23,927 nt of DNA from an uncultured Ruminococcus sp. (GTDB lineage Bacteria > Bacillota > Clostridia > Oscillospirales > Ruminococcaceae), in assembly GCA_900540005.1 (NCBI GenBank), contig UQEM01000023.1, forward strand, positions 1 to 23,927, in the 5' to 3' direction. This document shows, piece after piece, positions 15,189-22,893 of the stretch. The translations under genes were made by a program, and so were the position numbers. Below the pieces are notes generated by a model, which did not search any database, was not told the DNA's origin, and saw only the letters and a program-made list of their open reading frames with translations. Numbering within the stretch: the first letter of the stretch is position 1; each line of letters starts with the position of its first letter.

Positions 15189-16500
15189 ATCCAATCCTCT
15201 CTGTTTCGCTCCTGAGCGACCTTACAGCACGGTCGGCGTATGCTCCGTACCTTTCCTTCTTGTCCTTTATCCTTACGCCGATATCGGGAAGTATTCCCAT
15301 ATTCGCACCCATTGGCTGGAACTTCCCTGCATTGAACGGGTCGCTGATGTAGCGCGAAAGTGCGCCTGTCATTGTATCATTCGGAAGAACGAGCGGTTCA
15401 AGTCCCTTGATCTTTCTTGCAGCCGCAATTCCGGCAATAATTCCACTTGCGGCGGACTCCATATAGCCCTCAACGCCCGTTATCTGTCCTGCAAAATAGA
15501 TATCGGGGTGCTCACGCATGGAAAAATCCGCATTGAGCAGCTCGGGACTGTTGATGAACGTATTTCTGTGCATAACGCCGTACCGCATAAACTCAGCATT
15601 TTCAAGTCCGGGGATCATCGAAAATACTCTTTTCTGCTCGCCGAATTTGAGGTTTGTCTGAAATCCCACAAGATTAAAGAGTGTACCCTCGCTGTTTTCA
15701 CGGCGAAGCTGTATCACGGCATAGGGTCTCTTTCCTGTGCGCTTATCAGTGATACCGACAGGCTTCATAGGCCCGAAACGCATGGTATCGACTCCGCGTG
15801 AAGCCAGAACCTCGATAGGCATACATCCCTCGTAAACGCTGAACGGGTGAGTTTCAAAATCCTTTAGCTGAACCCTCTCGGCATTTACAAGAGCCTCATG
15901 AAACGCAAGGTATTCCTCCTTGTTCATAGGACAGTTTATGTAATCGGCATCGCCCCTGTCATATCTTGATGCAAAGAAAACCTTATCAAGATCGAGACTC
16001 TCATAGGTCACGATAGGAGCTGCCGCGTCGTAAAAACTCAGTCCCTCGCCGCATAGCTGCTTTATAGTGTCAGCCATTGCTCCGGAAGTGAGCGGGCCTG
16101 TCGCAATTATCACGATTCCGTCCGGAAGTGCGGTCACTTCTCCGCCCACGACCTCTATAAGCGGGTGAGATCTTATCTTTTCCGTCACGCAGTCGGAGAA
16201 TTTCTCGCGGTCAACAGCCAGCGCTCCGCCTGCTTCGACGGAGTTCTCCTTTGCACAGGGAACAGTCAGCGAGCCGAGGTGCTCCATTTCGTATTTAAGC
16301 AGTCCTGCCGCTGACTCCAGACGTGCAGCTTTAAGGGAATTCGAGCATACAAGCTCGGCAAATCCCCCGTATTTATGTGCAGGGGAAAATTTTTCAGGCT
16401 TCATCTCGTAAAGTCTTACGTTTATTCCCTCCTGCGCAAGTCTCCAAGCCGCCTCACAACCTGCGAGTCCCGCTCCGATAACGTTAACGGTCACACTCAT
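15172..16500 (-). CDS. trmFO: tRNA (uracil-54-C5) methyltransferase, folate/FAD-dependent (TrmFO)
   Basis: TrmFO makes ribothymidine at position 54 of tRNA using methylenetetrahydrofolate and FADH2. The 442-residue protein begins with a dinucleotide-binding GAGLAGCEAA (9-18) and contains VCSNSLKA with C52 and YEGCMPIE with C226, matching the two functional cysteines known in the Bacillus enzyme. The conserved FAGQITGVEGYMESAASG segment lies in the C-terminal third. The ATG overlaps the topA stop by ATGA. The order dprA-topA-trmFO is the same as in Bacillus. Confidence 0.97.
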   Translation of the reverse strand: MSVTVNVIGAGLAGCEAAWRLAQEGINVRLYEMKPEKFSPAHKYGGFAELVCSNSLKAARLESAAGLLKYEMEHLGSLTVPCAKENSVEAGGALAVDREKFSDCVTEKIRSHPLIEVVGGEVTALPDGIVIIATGPLTSGAMADTIKQLCGEGLSFYDAAAPIVTYESLDLDKVFFASRYDRGDADYINCPMNKEEYLAFHEALVNAERVQLKDFETHPFSVYEGCMPIEVLASRGVDTMRFGPMKPVGITDKRTGKRPYAVIQLRRENSEGTLFNLVGFQTNLKFGEQKRVFSMIPGLENAEFMRYGVMHRNTFINSPELLNADFSMREHPDIYFAGQITGVEGYMESAASGIIAGIAAARKIKGLEPLVLPNDTMTGALSRYISDPFNAGKFQPMGANMGILPDIGVRIKDKKERYGAYADRAVRSLRSETERIGYEGNC

Positions 16501-18578
16501 TTTTTAAGCTCTCTTTCATAGCCGCAGCCTTCATTTTCACAAACGAGCCTGCCTGATTTTCCGCCCTTCATGAACAGCGTCTTGCCGCACTCGGGACAAA
16601 CTTCGTTAGTCGGGACATTCCACGTCATAAAGCTGCAATCGGGGTATCCCTCACAGCCGTAAAAGCTTCTGCCCTTCTTGGATTTTTTCAGCAGCATTTT
16701 CTTGCCGCATCTCGGGCAGTTTCCGTCTGCCTCAGTAACTATCTTCTTTGTGTTCTTGCACTCTGGGAATCCGGGACAAGCAAGGAACTTGCCGTACTTG
16801 CTGTACTTGATGACCATGTTTCTGCCGCAGTTTTCGCAGACGACATCAGTCTCCTCGTCCGGAACTTTTACACGTTTGCCGTCCATTGCCTCCTCAGCCT
16901 TTTTGAGAGTTTCCGAGAAGTCGTCGTAGAATTCATGCAGAGTTTCCACCCAGTTCTTCGTGCCGTGCTCGACCTCGTCAAGCTCGTTCTCCATGTCGGC
17001 TGTGAACTTCGCGTCAACTATCTTGGCAAAGTGCTCCTGCATAAGCGTTACGATAACTTCGCCGAGGTTGGTCGGTTTCAGAGATTTTCCCTCGCGCTCA
17101 ACGTACTGACGTGCCGTAATTGTCGTAATTGTCGGAGCATAGGTACTCGGTCTGCCGATACCGTTTTCTTCAAGCGCCTTGATGAGCGAAGCTTCCGTGT
17201 AGCGCGGAGGCGGCTGGGTGAAGTGCTGATTTCCGTCAAGCGATTTGAGTTTAAGCTTATCCTGTTCTTTTAATTCCGGCAGCATTTTCTTGTTGCCGTC
17301 CTCACCCTCTGTTGTTTCAACATAGAGTTTCATAAAGCCGTCGAACTTGACAGCGTATCCCGTTGCGCGGAAAATACAGCCGTTTGCCTCAATATCGGCA
17401 GAAACCGTATCAAGAACCGCATTTGCCATCTGGCTTGCAATAAAACGTTCCCATATGAGCTTGTAGAGCTTGAACTGGTCAGAGGAAAGGTTTTCCTTGA
17501 CTCTTGCAGGCGTAAGGTCGGGAGTTGACGGACGGATCGCCTCGTGCGCGTCCTGAGCATTGTTCTTGGATTTGAAAGTCCTCGGCTTGTCGGGGAGGTA
17601 CTCCTCGCCGAAAACTGTGCCGATATACTGAGCTGCAGCAGCCTTTGCCTCGTCGGAAATACGCAGGCTGTCGGTTCTCATGTAGGTTATGAGTCCGACC
17701 GCGCCGATCCCTGTAACATCAATACCTTCGTAAAGTTCCTGAGCGGCTTTCATGGTGCGCTTTGCACTGAATCCGAGTTTCTTGGAAGCCTCCTGCTGGA
17801 GCGTGGAAGTAATGAACGGTGGAGAAGGCTGTTTCTTGGTAAGGCGCTTTTTCACCGATTTTACGGTATAATCTGCACCTTCAAGACGTGCAAGCAGTCC
17901 GTCAGCCTCAGCCTGATTCGGTATCTCAAGCTTTTCTCCGTCTACCGAAATGAGTGCCGCATCGAAAACCTTTCTCGAACCCGGCGCTGTAAATTTCGCG
18001 TCAACAGACCAGTACTCTTTGGGAACAAATGCGCGTATCTCGTTTTCCCTGTCCACGACAAGCTTTACCGCAACCGACTGAACTCGCCCTGCCGAAAGTC
18101 CTCTCTTGACCTTTTTCCACAAAAACGGACTAAGCTCATAGCCCACAAGACGGTCAAGGATACGTCTTGCCTGCTGTGCGTTTACAAGGTCGATATCAAT
18201 TTTGTGCGGATCGTTCATTCCGTTCTGAACGCCCGTTTTGGTGATCTCGTTGAATGCAACACGGTTGTTTTCGGACATATCAAGTTTTAAAAGCTGGGCA
18301 ATATGCCACGAAATAGCCTCTCCCTCTCGGTCAGGGTCGGTCGCAAGGTATACTTTGTCGCACTTCTTGGCGCGTTTTTTGAGTTCCTTGATAACATCCT
18401 CCTTACCCTTCATGTCGATGTACTGAGGCGCAAAATCATGCTCCTTATCAACGCCCATTTTGGACTTGGGGAGGTCGCGGATATGACCCATCGAAGCAAT
18501 AACCTCATACCCCGGCCCGAGATATTTCTGTATTGTTTTCGCCTTTGCAGGCGACTCTACTATTACTAAATCAGACAT
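16497..18578 (-). CDS. topA: DNA topoisomerase I
   Basis: Type IA enzyme that relaxes negative supercoils. The 693 residues show a Toprim domain with E8 (VIVESPAKAKT) and DPDREGE (81-87), the catalytic tyrosine Y299 in GLITYMRTDS, and three C-terminal zinc-ribbon modules beginning near CENCG, CPRCG and CPECG. The third module is shorter and ends CENEGCGYE. The start ATG has AAAGGA upstream and lies 13 bases after the dprA stop. The stop overlaps the trmFO start. Confidence 0.98.
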   Translation of the reverse strand: MSDLVIVESPAKAKTIQKYLGPGYEVIASMGHIRDLPKSKMGVDKEHDFAPQYIDMKGKEDVIKELKKRAKKCDKVYLATDPDREGEAISWHIAQLLKLDMSENNRVAFNEITKTGVQNGMNDPHKIDIDLVNAQQARRILDRLVGYELSPFLWKKVKRGLSAGRVQSVAVKLVVDRENEIRAFVPKEYWSVDAKFTAPGSRKVFDAALISVDGEKLEIPNQAEADGLLARLEGADYTVKSVKKRLTKKQPSPPFITSTLQQEASKKLGFSAKRTMKAAQELYEGIDVTGIGAVGLITYMRTDSLRISDEAKAAAAQYIGTVFGEEYLPDKPRTFKSKNNAQDAHEAIRPSTPDLTPARVKENLSSDQFKLYKLIWERFIASQMANAVLDTVSADIEANGCIFRATGYAVKFDGFMKLYVETTEGEDGNKKMLPELKEQDKLKLKSLDGNQHFTQPPPRYTEASLIKALEENGIGRPSTYAPTITTITARQYVEREGKSLKPTNLGEVIVTLMQEHFAKIVDAKFTADMENELDEVEHGTKNWVETLHEFYDDFSETLKKAEEAMDGKRVKVPDEETDVVCENCGRNMVIKYSKYGKFLACPGFPECKNTKKIVTEADGNCPRCGKKMLLKKSKKGRSFYGCEGYPDCSFMTWNVPTNEVCPECGKTLFMKGGKSGRLVCENEGCGYERELKK

Positions 18579-18591
18579 TTATCCTTTACCT

Positions 18592-19851
18592 CTATTCACA
18601 TATTTCATACATTTTTCCCGCCAGCGAGCGAATCTCGCCGTAAATTTCAAGCTCGGTAAGCTCAGTCATCAGATCTGCCGCGTCAAGTCCGAGCCTTGCT
18701 GCAATAACGTCCGCGTGGAGCGCTCCTCCGCGCAGCAGAGCGACGATATTATTTTGTCTCTCCGTCAGCTCATCATTATATGCAGATCTTTCGGGAATAT
18801 TTTCTGTTTCTTCTTTTTCTTCAAGCGCAGGTTCTTCATCTGTTTCCTGCGGTTCTATGTATTCTTCCGGCGGTTCAGCCGTATTTTCGGAAATTTTCAC
18901 CAGATCATGAAGCTCCGAGCGCAGTTTTGCCGCCGTCACAGCAGGCAGTTCTGCACGTATCTCCATGTCAGCAGCTCCGCCGAACCTGAAATAGTCCATA
19001 ATGTCAAGACTGCCGTACAGAGCCGTTGCTCCCTCACGCAAAAGCTCGATATTTCCTGCAAATGCTCCGCTGAAAATATCGGCAGGCGGCAGACAGAAAA
19101 GCTCTCTGCCCTGATTTACTGCGAGTGACGCTGTGATCATCGAGCCGCTTTTCGCGGAAGCCTCAAATACAACAGCCGCACGTCCGAGAGCAGCAAGTAT
19201 CCTGTTTCGTTTGGGAAAATTTCCCGAATGAGGCGGAGTTCCGGGCGGATACTCCGAGACAAAAACGCCGCCGCTCGCGAGTATCTTGTCGCGGTATCGG
19301 AAATTATCGCGCGGATAGTCGATATCGACTCCGCAGCCAAGAACGCAGGCAGTCGGACGATTTTGGTCAGCCGCCGCAAGATGTGAGGTTATATCAATAC
19401 CTACGGCAAAACCGCTGACGATAACAAATCCGCTTTTGGCAAGCTCTCCGCAGATCTGTGAAGCCGCCCTCAGACTGTAGTCGCACGCGCGTCTTGTTCC
19501 GACCGAAGTCACAGTCTTTGTTCCCCTCAGACAGCCGATGTTTCCCCTGTAATAGAGAACCGCGGGCGGATTAAATATATGTCTGAGCTGCGGCGGATAT
19601 TCCTTGGAAGAATATGCCGCAAGGTGCACATCGGACTTCTCACACTGCTCCATAAAAGCCTGAACCTGTTCAAGCGTTGTATTCTTTATATTTTTGGTTT
19701 CATGTTCCGAAAGCGTGACATTTACTTTTCCCGATTTAAGGGCATTGTACGCCTCGCGCGGATTTTCAAAGAGGTTCATTGCCTCCCAGATACGGCGGCT
19801 TCCTGTGCCGAAAACCATTGAAAGCCACAGCCAGTATTTTATCTCATTCAT
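18592..19851 (-). CDS. dprA: DNA processing protein DprA (Smf)
   Basis: DprA binds incoming single-stranded DNA and loads RecA during natural transformation. The 419 residues contain an N-terminal SAM-like region, a Rossmann-fold domain (about 105-290) with SVGTRRACDYS (116-126), SGFAVGID (146-153), FPKRNRILAALGRAAVVFEA (212-231) and SGSMITA (235-241), an acidic linker (about 315-345), and a C-terminal winged-helix DprA domain. I set the start at 19851, where GGAGG is 7 bases upstream; the open frame continues 31 codons further but that part does not look like DprA. dprA is also present in non-competent bacteria, so it does not show transformation by itself. Confidence 0.95.
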   Translation of the reverse strand: MNEIKYWLWLSMVFGTGSRRIWEAMNLFENPREAYNALKSGKVNVTLSEHETKNIKNTTLEQVQAFMEQCEKSDVHLAAYSSKEYPPQLRHIFNPPAVLYYRGNIGCLRGTKTVTSVGTRRACDYSLRAASQICGELAKSGFVIVSGFAVGIDITSHLAAADQNRPTACVLGCGVDIDYPRDNFRYRDKILASGGVFVSEYPPGTPPHSGNFPKRNRILAALGRAAVVFEASAKSGSMITASLAVNQGRELFCLPPADIFSGAFAGNIELLREGATALYGSLDIMDYFRFGGAADMEIRAELPAVTAAKLRSELHDLVKISENTAEPPEEYIEPQETDEEPALEEKEETENIPERSAYNDELTERQNNIVALLRGGALHADVIAARLGLDAADLMTELTELEIYGEIRSLAGKMYEICE

Positions 19852-19882
19852 AGTAATCCCTCCGTCCCATATCGCAGAGCGA

Positions 19883-20665
19883 TTATTTTTTAAGTTCCCA
19901 CATAAGGATCCCTGCCGCCATTGCCGCATTGAGCGAGTTGACATTTCCGTGCATGGGAATGGTTATCCTGCGGGTGCACGCATTAGATATTTCACGCGGC
20001 AGACCGTTGCCCTCGTTGCCGATAAGGACTGCTTGTCTGCCCTCAAAGCAGAGATCCGTGACCGGCACAGCGTCTTTGTCTATAACAGCTGCAGAAGTTT
20101 CCACACCGCTGCTGTGAAGCATTTCAAAGAGCTTCTCCGCGTCATTCTCTATCATTATATTGACCCTGAAAACCGATCCCATTGTCGAGCGGATAACCTT
20201 CGGGCTGTAAAGATCACAGCTACCCGAGAGTATAACTCCGTCCAGTCCGAGTGCATCGGCGGTGCGGATCATCATGCCGACATTTCCGGGATCCTGAAGT
20301 CCGAAAAGGACGATATATCTGCCGTTCTCGGCAAAAATCATCTGCTTTTGCGCAGGAATGCGGCAGATAGCAAAAACTCCCTGCGGCGTTCCCGTTGAAG
20401 CGATCTTGTTTCCAAGCTCATTTGAAATTACGATGACCCTTGTATCTCTCAAATCAGCCTGAAACAGCTTTTCGCCGTATTTGTCATAAGCCTGCTCAGT
20501 TATCAGAATATGCGAAAGACCGCTCTCCTCACGGATCGCGTCCTCGGTTATCCTTAATCCCTCCAACACGAATAAGCCGTACTGAACCCTTTCCTTTTTC
20601 GAGGACGAGAGTTTCTGATACAGCTTGATAATGGGATTATCCTTTGATGTTATAATATTTTCCAA
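19883..20665 (-). CDS. SpoU/TrmH-family RNA 2'-O-methyltransferase
   Basis: A SPOUT-class methyltransferase using S-adenosylmethionine on rRNA or tRNA. The 260 residues have an N-terminal substrate-binding region (1-100) and the three SpoU motifs: LQDPGNVGMMIRTA (123-136), IGNEGNGLP (215-223) and IPMHGNVNSLNAAMAAGIL (236-254). The start codon is TTG, as AAGGAGG lies 10 bases before it and no ATG is available. It follows rplT after a terminator-like hairpin. The neighbourhood after infC-rpmI-rplT is common for this family in Firmicutes. The exact target nucleotide cannot be told from sequence. Confidence 0.93.
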   Translation of the reverse strand: MENIITSKDNPIIKLYQKLSSSKKERVQYGLFVLEGLRITEDAIREESGLSHILITEQAYDKYGEKLFQADLRDTRVIVISNELGNKIASTGTPQGVFAICRIPAQKQMIFAENGRYIVLFGLQDPGNVGMMIRTADALGLDGVILSGSCDLYSPKVIRSTMGSVFRVNIMIENDAEKLFEMLHSSGVETSAAVIDKDAVPVTDLCFEGRQAVLIGNEGNGLPREISNACTRRITIPMHGNVNSLNAAMAAGILMWELKK

Positions 20666-20697
20666 TAGTACCCTGCCTCCTTGATCAGCCAGTCAGA

Positions 20698-20719
20698 GGA
20701 AAGCGCTGCATCGCTTTCC
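20698..20719 (-). promoter_or_regulatory. Hairpin in front of the SpoU-family gene
   Basis: Perfect 8-bp stem (GGAAAGCG/CGCTTTCC) with a 6-base loop, in the 112-base gap between rplT and the methyltransferase gene. No T run follows on the minus strand. It could stabilise the message downstream of the rplT terminator. Confidence 0.4.
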
Positions 20720-20734
20720 CCGCCAACTACAACA

Positions 20735-20767
20735 AAACACGCTCTTTGTTATGTAAGGAGCGTGTTT
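20735..20767 (-). terminator. Terminator after rplT
   Basis: On the minus strand a 10-bp stem (AAACACGCTC with GAGCGTGTTT, arms at 20758-20767 and 20735-20744) closes a 13-base loop and runs into TTTTG. It begins 10 bases after the rplT stop. The T run is short, so some read-through into the following gene block is likely. Confidence 0.75.
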
Positions 20768-20777
20768 ATGATCTCGA

Positions 20778-21131
20778 TTAAAGAGCAGCCTTTGCCTTTT
20801 CAGCGATAGCTGTGAAACCGGCAGCATCGTTGATAGCGATCTCAGAGAGCATCTTTCTGTTGAGTGTGATACCAGCCTTCTTGCAGCCGTTCATGAATGT
20901 TGAGTAATTCATTCCGTTGATCTTTGCAGCAGCAGAGATTCTTGTGATCCAAAGCTGTCTGAAGTTTCTCTTCTTCTGCTTTCTTCCGATGTATGCATAG
21001 TTGCCTGACTTCATTACAGCCTGCTTAGCCATCTTGAAGTGCTTGCTCTTTGAACCCCAGTAGCCCTTTGCAAGCTTTAAGGTCTTATTTCTTCTCTTAC
21101 GAGTCATCATTGCACCTTTAATACGTGCCAT
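20778..21131 (-). CDS. rplT: 50S ribosomal protein bL20
   Basis: 117 residues, the standard length of bL20, which binds 23S rRNA early in 50S assembly. It starts [20 protein letters not shown] and contains [13 protein letters not shown], both diagnostic. GGAGG lies 9 bases before the ATG. In Firmicutes bL20 represses its own operon by binding the infC leader, and a leader with an attenuator is present upstream here. Confidence 0.98.
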   Translation of the reverse strand: MARIKGAMMTRKRRNKTLKLAKGYWGSKSKHFKMAKQAVMKSGNYAYIGRKQKKRNFRQLWITRISAAAKINGMNYSTFMNGCKKAGITLNRKMLSEIAINDAAGFTAIAEKAKAAL

Positions 21132-21197
21132 AGTCTTATACCTCCAAAATTGAAATTACAGTTTACCGTTTATTTGCGCTTATTTTATCTTCCCGAA

Positions 21198-21401
21198 TTA
21201 AAGGTAGGGAACGAGCTTCTTTACTGTAGGTGCATTTGTTACGTCAGCAACGCCTGCGTTACGAGCAATTCTCTTACGCTTAGTATCCTTCTGGGTAAGT
21301 CTGTGTCTCTTGTTAGTGTGCTGATACTTTACCTTACCGGTTCCTGTAATCTTAAAACGCTTCTTTGCGCCCGAATGAGTTTTAACCTTAACCTTTGCCA
21401 T
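21198..21401 (-). CDS. rpmI: 50S ribosomal protein bL35
   Basis: 67 residues, starting [19 protein letters not shown] and containing [15 protein letters not shown], typical of bL35. The ATG at 21401 has a strong GGAGG upstream; the frame extends a few codons further but only this start fits the family. It lies 13 bases after infC and 66 bases before rplT in the conserved infC-rpmI-rplT operon. Confidence 0.97.
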   Translation of the reverse strand: MAKVKVKTHSGAKKRFKITGTGKVKYQHTNKRHRLTQKDTKRKRIARNAGVADVTNAPTVKKLVPYL

Positions 21402-21414
21402 AATATGATCCTCC

Positions 21415-21933
21415 TTACTTTGCTGCCTTAGGGGAAACAAACATTACTATGCTACGTCCCTCCATTTTAGCAGGCTTATCGACAGTGCCGACTGATGAAA
21501 CCGCTTCCTTGAAGTGTTCAAGCAACTCTTCTCCAAGCTGCGGATGTGCAATAGCTCTCTTGCGGAATCTTACCGATACCTTGAGCTTATCGCCGCCCTG
21601 CAAAAACTTGACAGCCTGATTTACCTTTGTTTCAAAATCGTGAGTATCTATGGTCGAGAACATTCTGATCTCCTTGATAGATACGACCTTCTGATTTTTT
21701 CTGGCTTCCTTTTCACGTTTAGCCTGCTCAAAGCAATACTTGCCGTAGTCCATAATGCGGCATACGGGCGGTGTTGCCTGAGGAGCGATCTTAACGAGAT
21801 CGAGATCCTTTTCAAAGGCTATCTTCTGAGCCTCTGCTGCTGATAATACACCAAGCTTCTTACCGTCAGCGTCGATTACGAGAACTTCCTTGTCTCTTAT
21901 CTCTTCGTTGATCTGCAGTTCCTGTTTGCTAAT
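21415..21933 (-). CDS. infC: Translation initiation factor IF-3, probable ATT start
   Basis: IF-3 binds the 30S subunit and checks the start codon. The 172-residue protein has the N-domain ([18 protein letters not shown]), the [19 protein letters not shown] linker region and the C-domain ([26 protein letters not shown]). GGAGGTG (21941-21947) sits exactly 7 bases before an ATT codon at 21931-21933; the nearby in-frame TTG is only one base from that site and is unlikely. An AUU start is known for infC in E. coli and Bacillus, where IF-3 discriminates against it and so limits its own synthesis; the same is inferred here. Confidence 0.95.
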   Translation of the reverse strand: MSKQELQINEEIRDKEVLVIDADGKKLGVLSAAEAQKIAFEKDLDLVKIAPQATPPVCRIMDYGKYCFEQAKREKEARKNQKVVSIKEIRMFSTIDTHDFETKVNQAVKFLQGGDKLKVSVRFRKRAIAHPQLGEELLEHFKEAVSSVGTVDKPAKMEGRSIVMFVSPKAAK

Positions 21934-22102
21934 AGTCAAGCACCTCCAAGCGATATTATTAAAACAAAAAATGAGTGCAGAAAATATTCGCACTCACACA
22001 ATACACATACAGCAGAGGGACATATAATGTCCGTATTCTGTTTACATATTGACCGTTACGGCTCAGCCTCACGGTGAGAACGCATAGTTCTGCTTTGTTT
22101 AC
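21934..22102 (-). promoter_or_regulatory. Leader RNA of the infC operon (L20-leader type)
   Basis: About 168 bases between the transcription start and infC. Minus-strand hairpins are visible at 22077-22091 (5 bp), 22018-22032 (6 bp, 3-base loop) and the terminator-like one at 21972-21996. A CTCAC (22074-22078) could pair with GTGAG in the left arm of the terminator (21993-21997) and so act as an antiterminator. The position matches the known Firmicutes L20 leader, where bL20 binding favours termination. Assignment rests on position and architecture, not on a model match. Confidence 0.65.
21961..21996 (-). terminator. Attenuator in the infC leader
   Basis: A 7-bp stem (TGAGTGC/GCACTCA, arms at 21990-21996 and 21972-21978) with possible extra inner pairs is followed by ATTTTTTGTTTT on the minus strand. 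It lies after the promoter and before the infC ribosome binding site, so it works as a conditional terminator, not as an end of a gene. Confidence 0.8.
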
Positions 22103-22108
22103 TAAATT

Positions 22109-22137
22109 AGTATACCCCATTTGCCTCAATTTGTCAA
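22109..22137 (-). promoter_or_regulatory. SigmaA-type promoter of infC-rpmI-rplT
   Basis: On the minus strand: TTGACA (22132-22137), a 17-base spacer, then TATACT (22109-22114). This is close to perfect consensus, as expected for a ribosomal protein operon. It lies 35 bases beyond the spoIIR stop. Confidence 0.9.
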
Positions 22138-22172
22138 GGGTATAGCTTTATTTTGTGACATCTCACAATTTA

Positions 22173-22781
22173 TCAGTCGATGATCTCTTTGATTTTGTCC
22201 CAAAGTGCAAATCTTACCTCATATTTTTGCGGCTTATACATGATATCGCACTCTTTCTCGCTGAAAAAATCCTTCTCGGTCTCCTTATCGTCCTCAACCT
22301 CACTTGCCGCAGGTATGCAGAGCGGCGGATACATCACGCACCACCAGTTGTGGCCCTGTGCAGCCCCTATTTTGATTCGCAGCGCACGGTAAGTTCCGGC
22401 AGGCATGGTGATATCGCCGTAGACACGCTTGTCAAACTCGACATCTGCCAGTTCCGCGGTAACGTTGCTGTCACAGCCGTTTTCACGAAGCGTCTCCTCA
22501 GCAAGTTCCACTATTTCGGGCAGCTTTTCCTGAGCTATAGCTTCAGCCTCTCCAAGATCCTCCGCTCCGTCAAGAATGCCGCTTTTCAGCAGTTCGTCGC
22601 GAACGGTCAGTTTCAGGCGCTGATCCTCCTCGCTGTCGGAATTCGCAAGAATGTGCAGCCGCAGAACCTTCCCCCTGAGCCTGTCGAGATCCCTGCCGTC
22701 ACGCATAAATGAACCAATATTTGAAATAAGTACCGCAAGGGCGAGTCCCGACGCAAAAATGATTTCAGTAATTTTTCTCAT
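22173..22781 (-). CDS. spoIIR: Stage II sporulation protein R
   Basis: SpoIIR is made in the forespore, secreted into the intermembrane space and triggers SpoIIGA to process pro-sigmaE in the mother cell. The 202-residue protein has an N-terminal membrane/signal helix (about 4-22), the family signature LRLHILANSDSEEDQRLKL (40-58) with VRDELL after it, and GHNWWCVMYPPLC in the C-terminal half. The ATG at 22781 has GAGGTGA 5 bases upstream; a GTG in that site is rejected as a start. It is divergent from the LRR gene. I could not place a convincing sigmaF promoter in the 112-base gap. Confidence 0.93.
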   Translation of the reverse strand: MRKITEIIFASGLALAVLISNIGSFMRDGRDLDRLRGKVLRLHILANSDSEEDQRLKLTVRDELLKSGILDGAEDLGEAEAIAQEKLPEIVELAEETLRENGCDSNVTAELADVEFDKRVYGDITMPAGTYRALRIKIGAAQGHNWWCVMYPPLCIPAASEVEDDKETEKDFFSEKECDIMYKPQKYEVRFALWDKIKEIID

Positions 22782-22866
22782 ATATGTCACCTCACAGATA
22801 ATAATTGGCAGTTTTTTCCGATTTATTCACTCTCCGCAACCGACATTTTTCAACATTCAACTGTTA

Positions 22867-22872
22867 TATAAT
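22867..22872 (+). promoter_or_regulatory. Possible -10 box of the LRR protein gene
   Basis: A perfect TATAAT lies 22 bases before the ATG of the LRR gene, followed by an AGAGAGGTG ribosome binding site. I find no good -35 at 16-18 bases, so the promoter would need an activator or the leader would be very short. Confidence 0.4.
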
Positions 22873-22893
22873 AGGGAAAGAGAGGTGTGAAAA

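Noticed and set aside
13069..15801. Two open frames of about 336 codons each on the plus strand (13069-14079 and 14791-15801)
   Set aside because: Both lie opposite well-conserved genes (rnc/radical SAM and plsX/trmFO) and show no domain, start signal or codon pattern of their own.
22153..22168. Short hairpin (TTGTGA/TCACAA) after spoIIR as a terminator
   Set aside because: Only 6 AT-rich pairs and no T run on the minus strand; too weak to call.
22782..22893. SigmaF-type promoter for spoIIR
   Set aside because: Expected from biology, but no -35/-10 pair with correct spacing could be found by eye.
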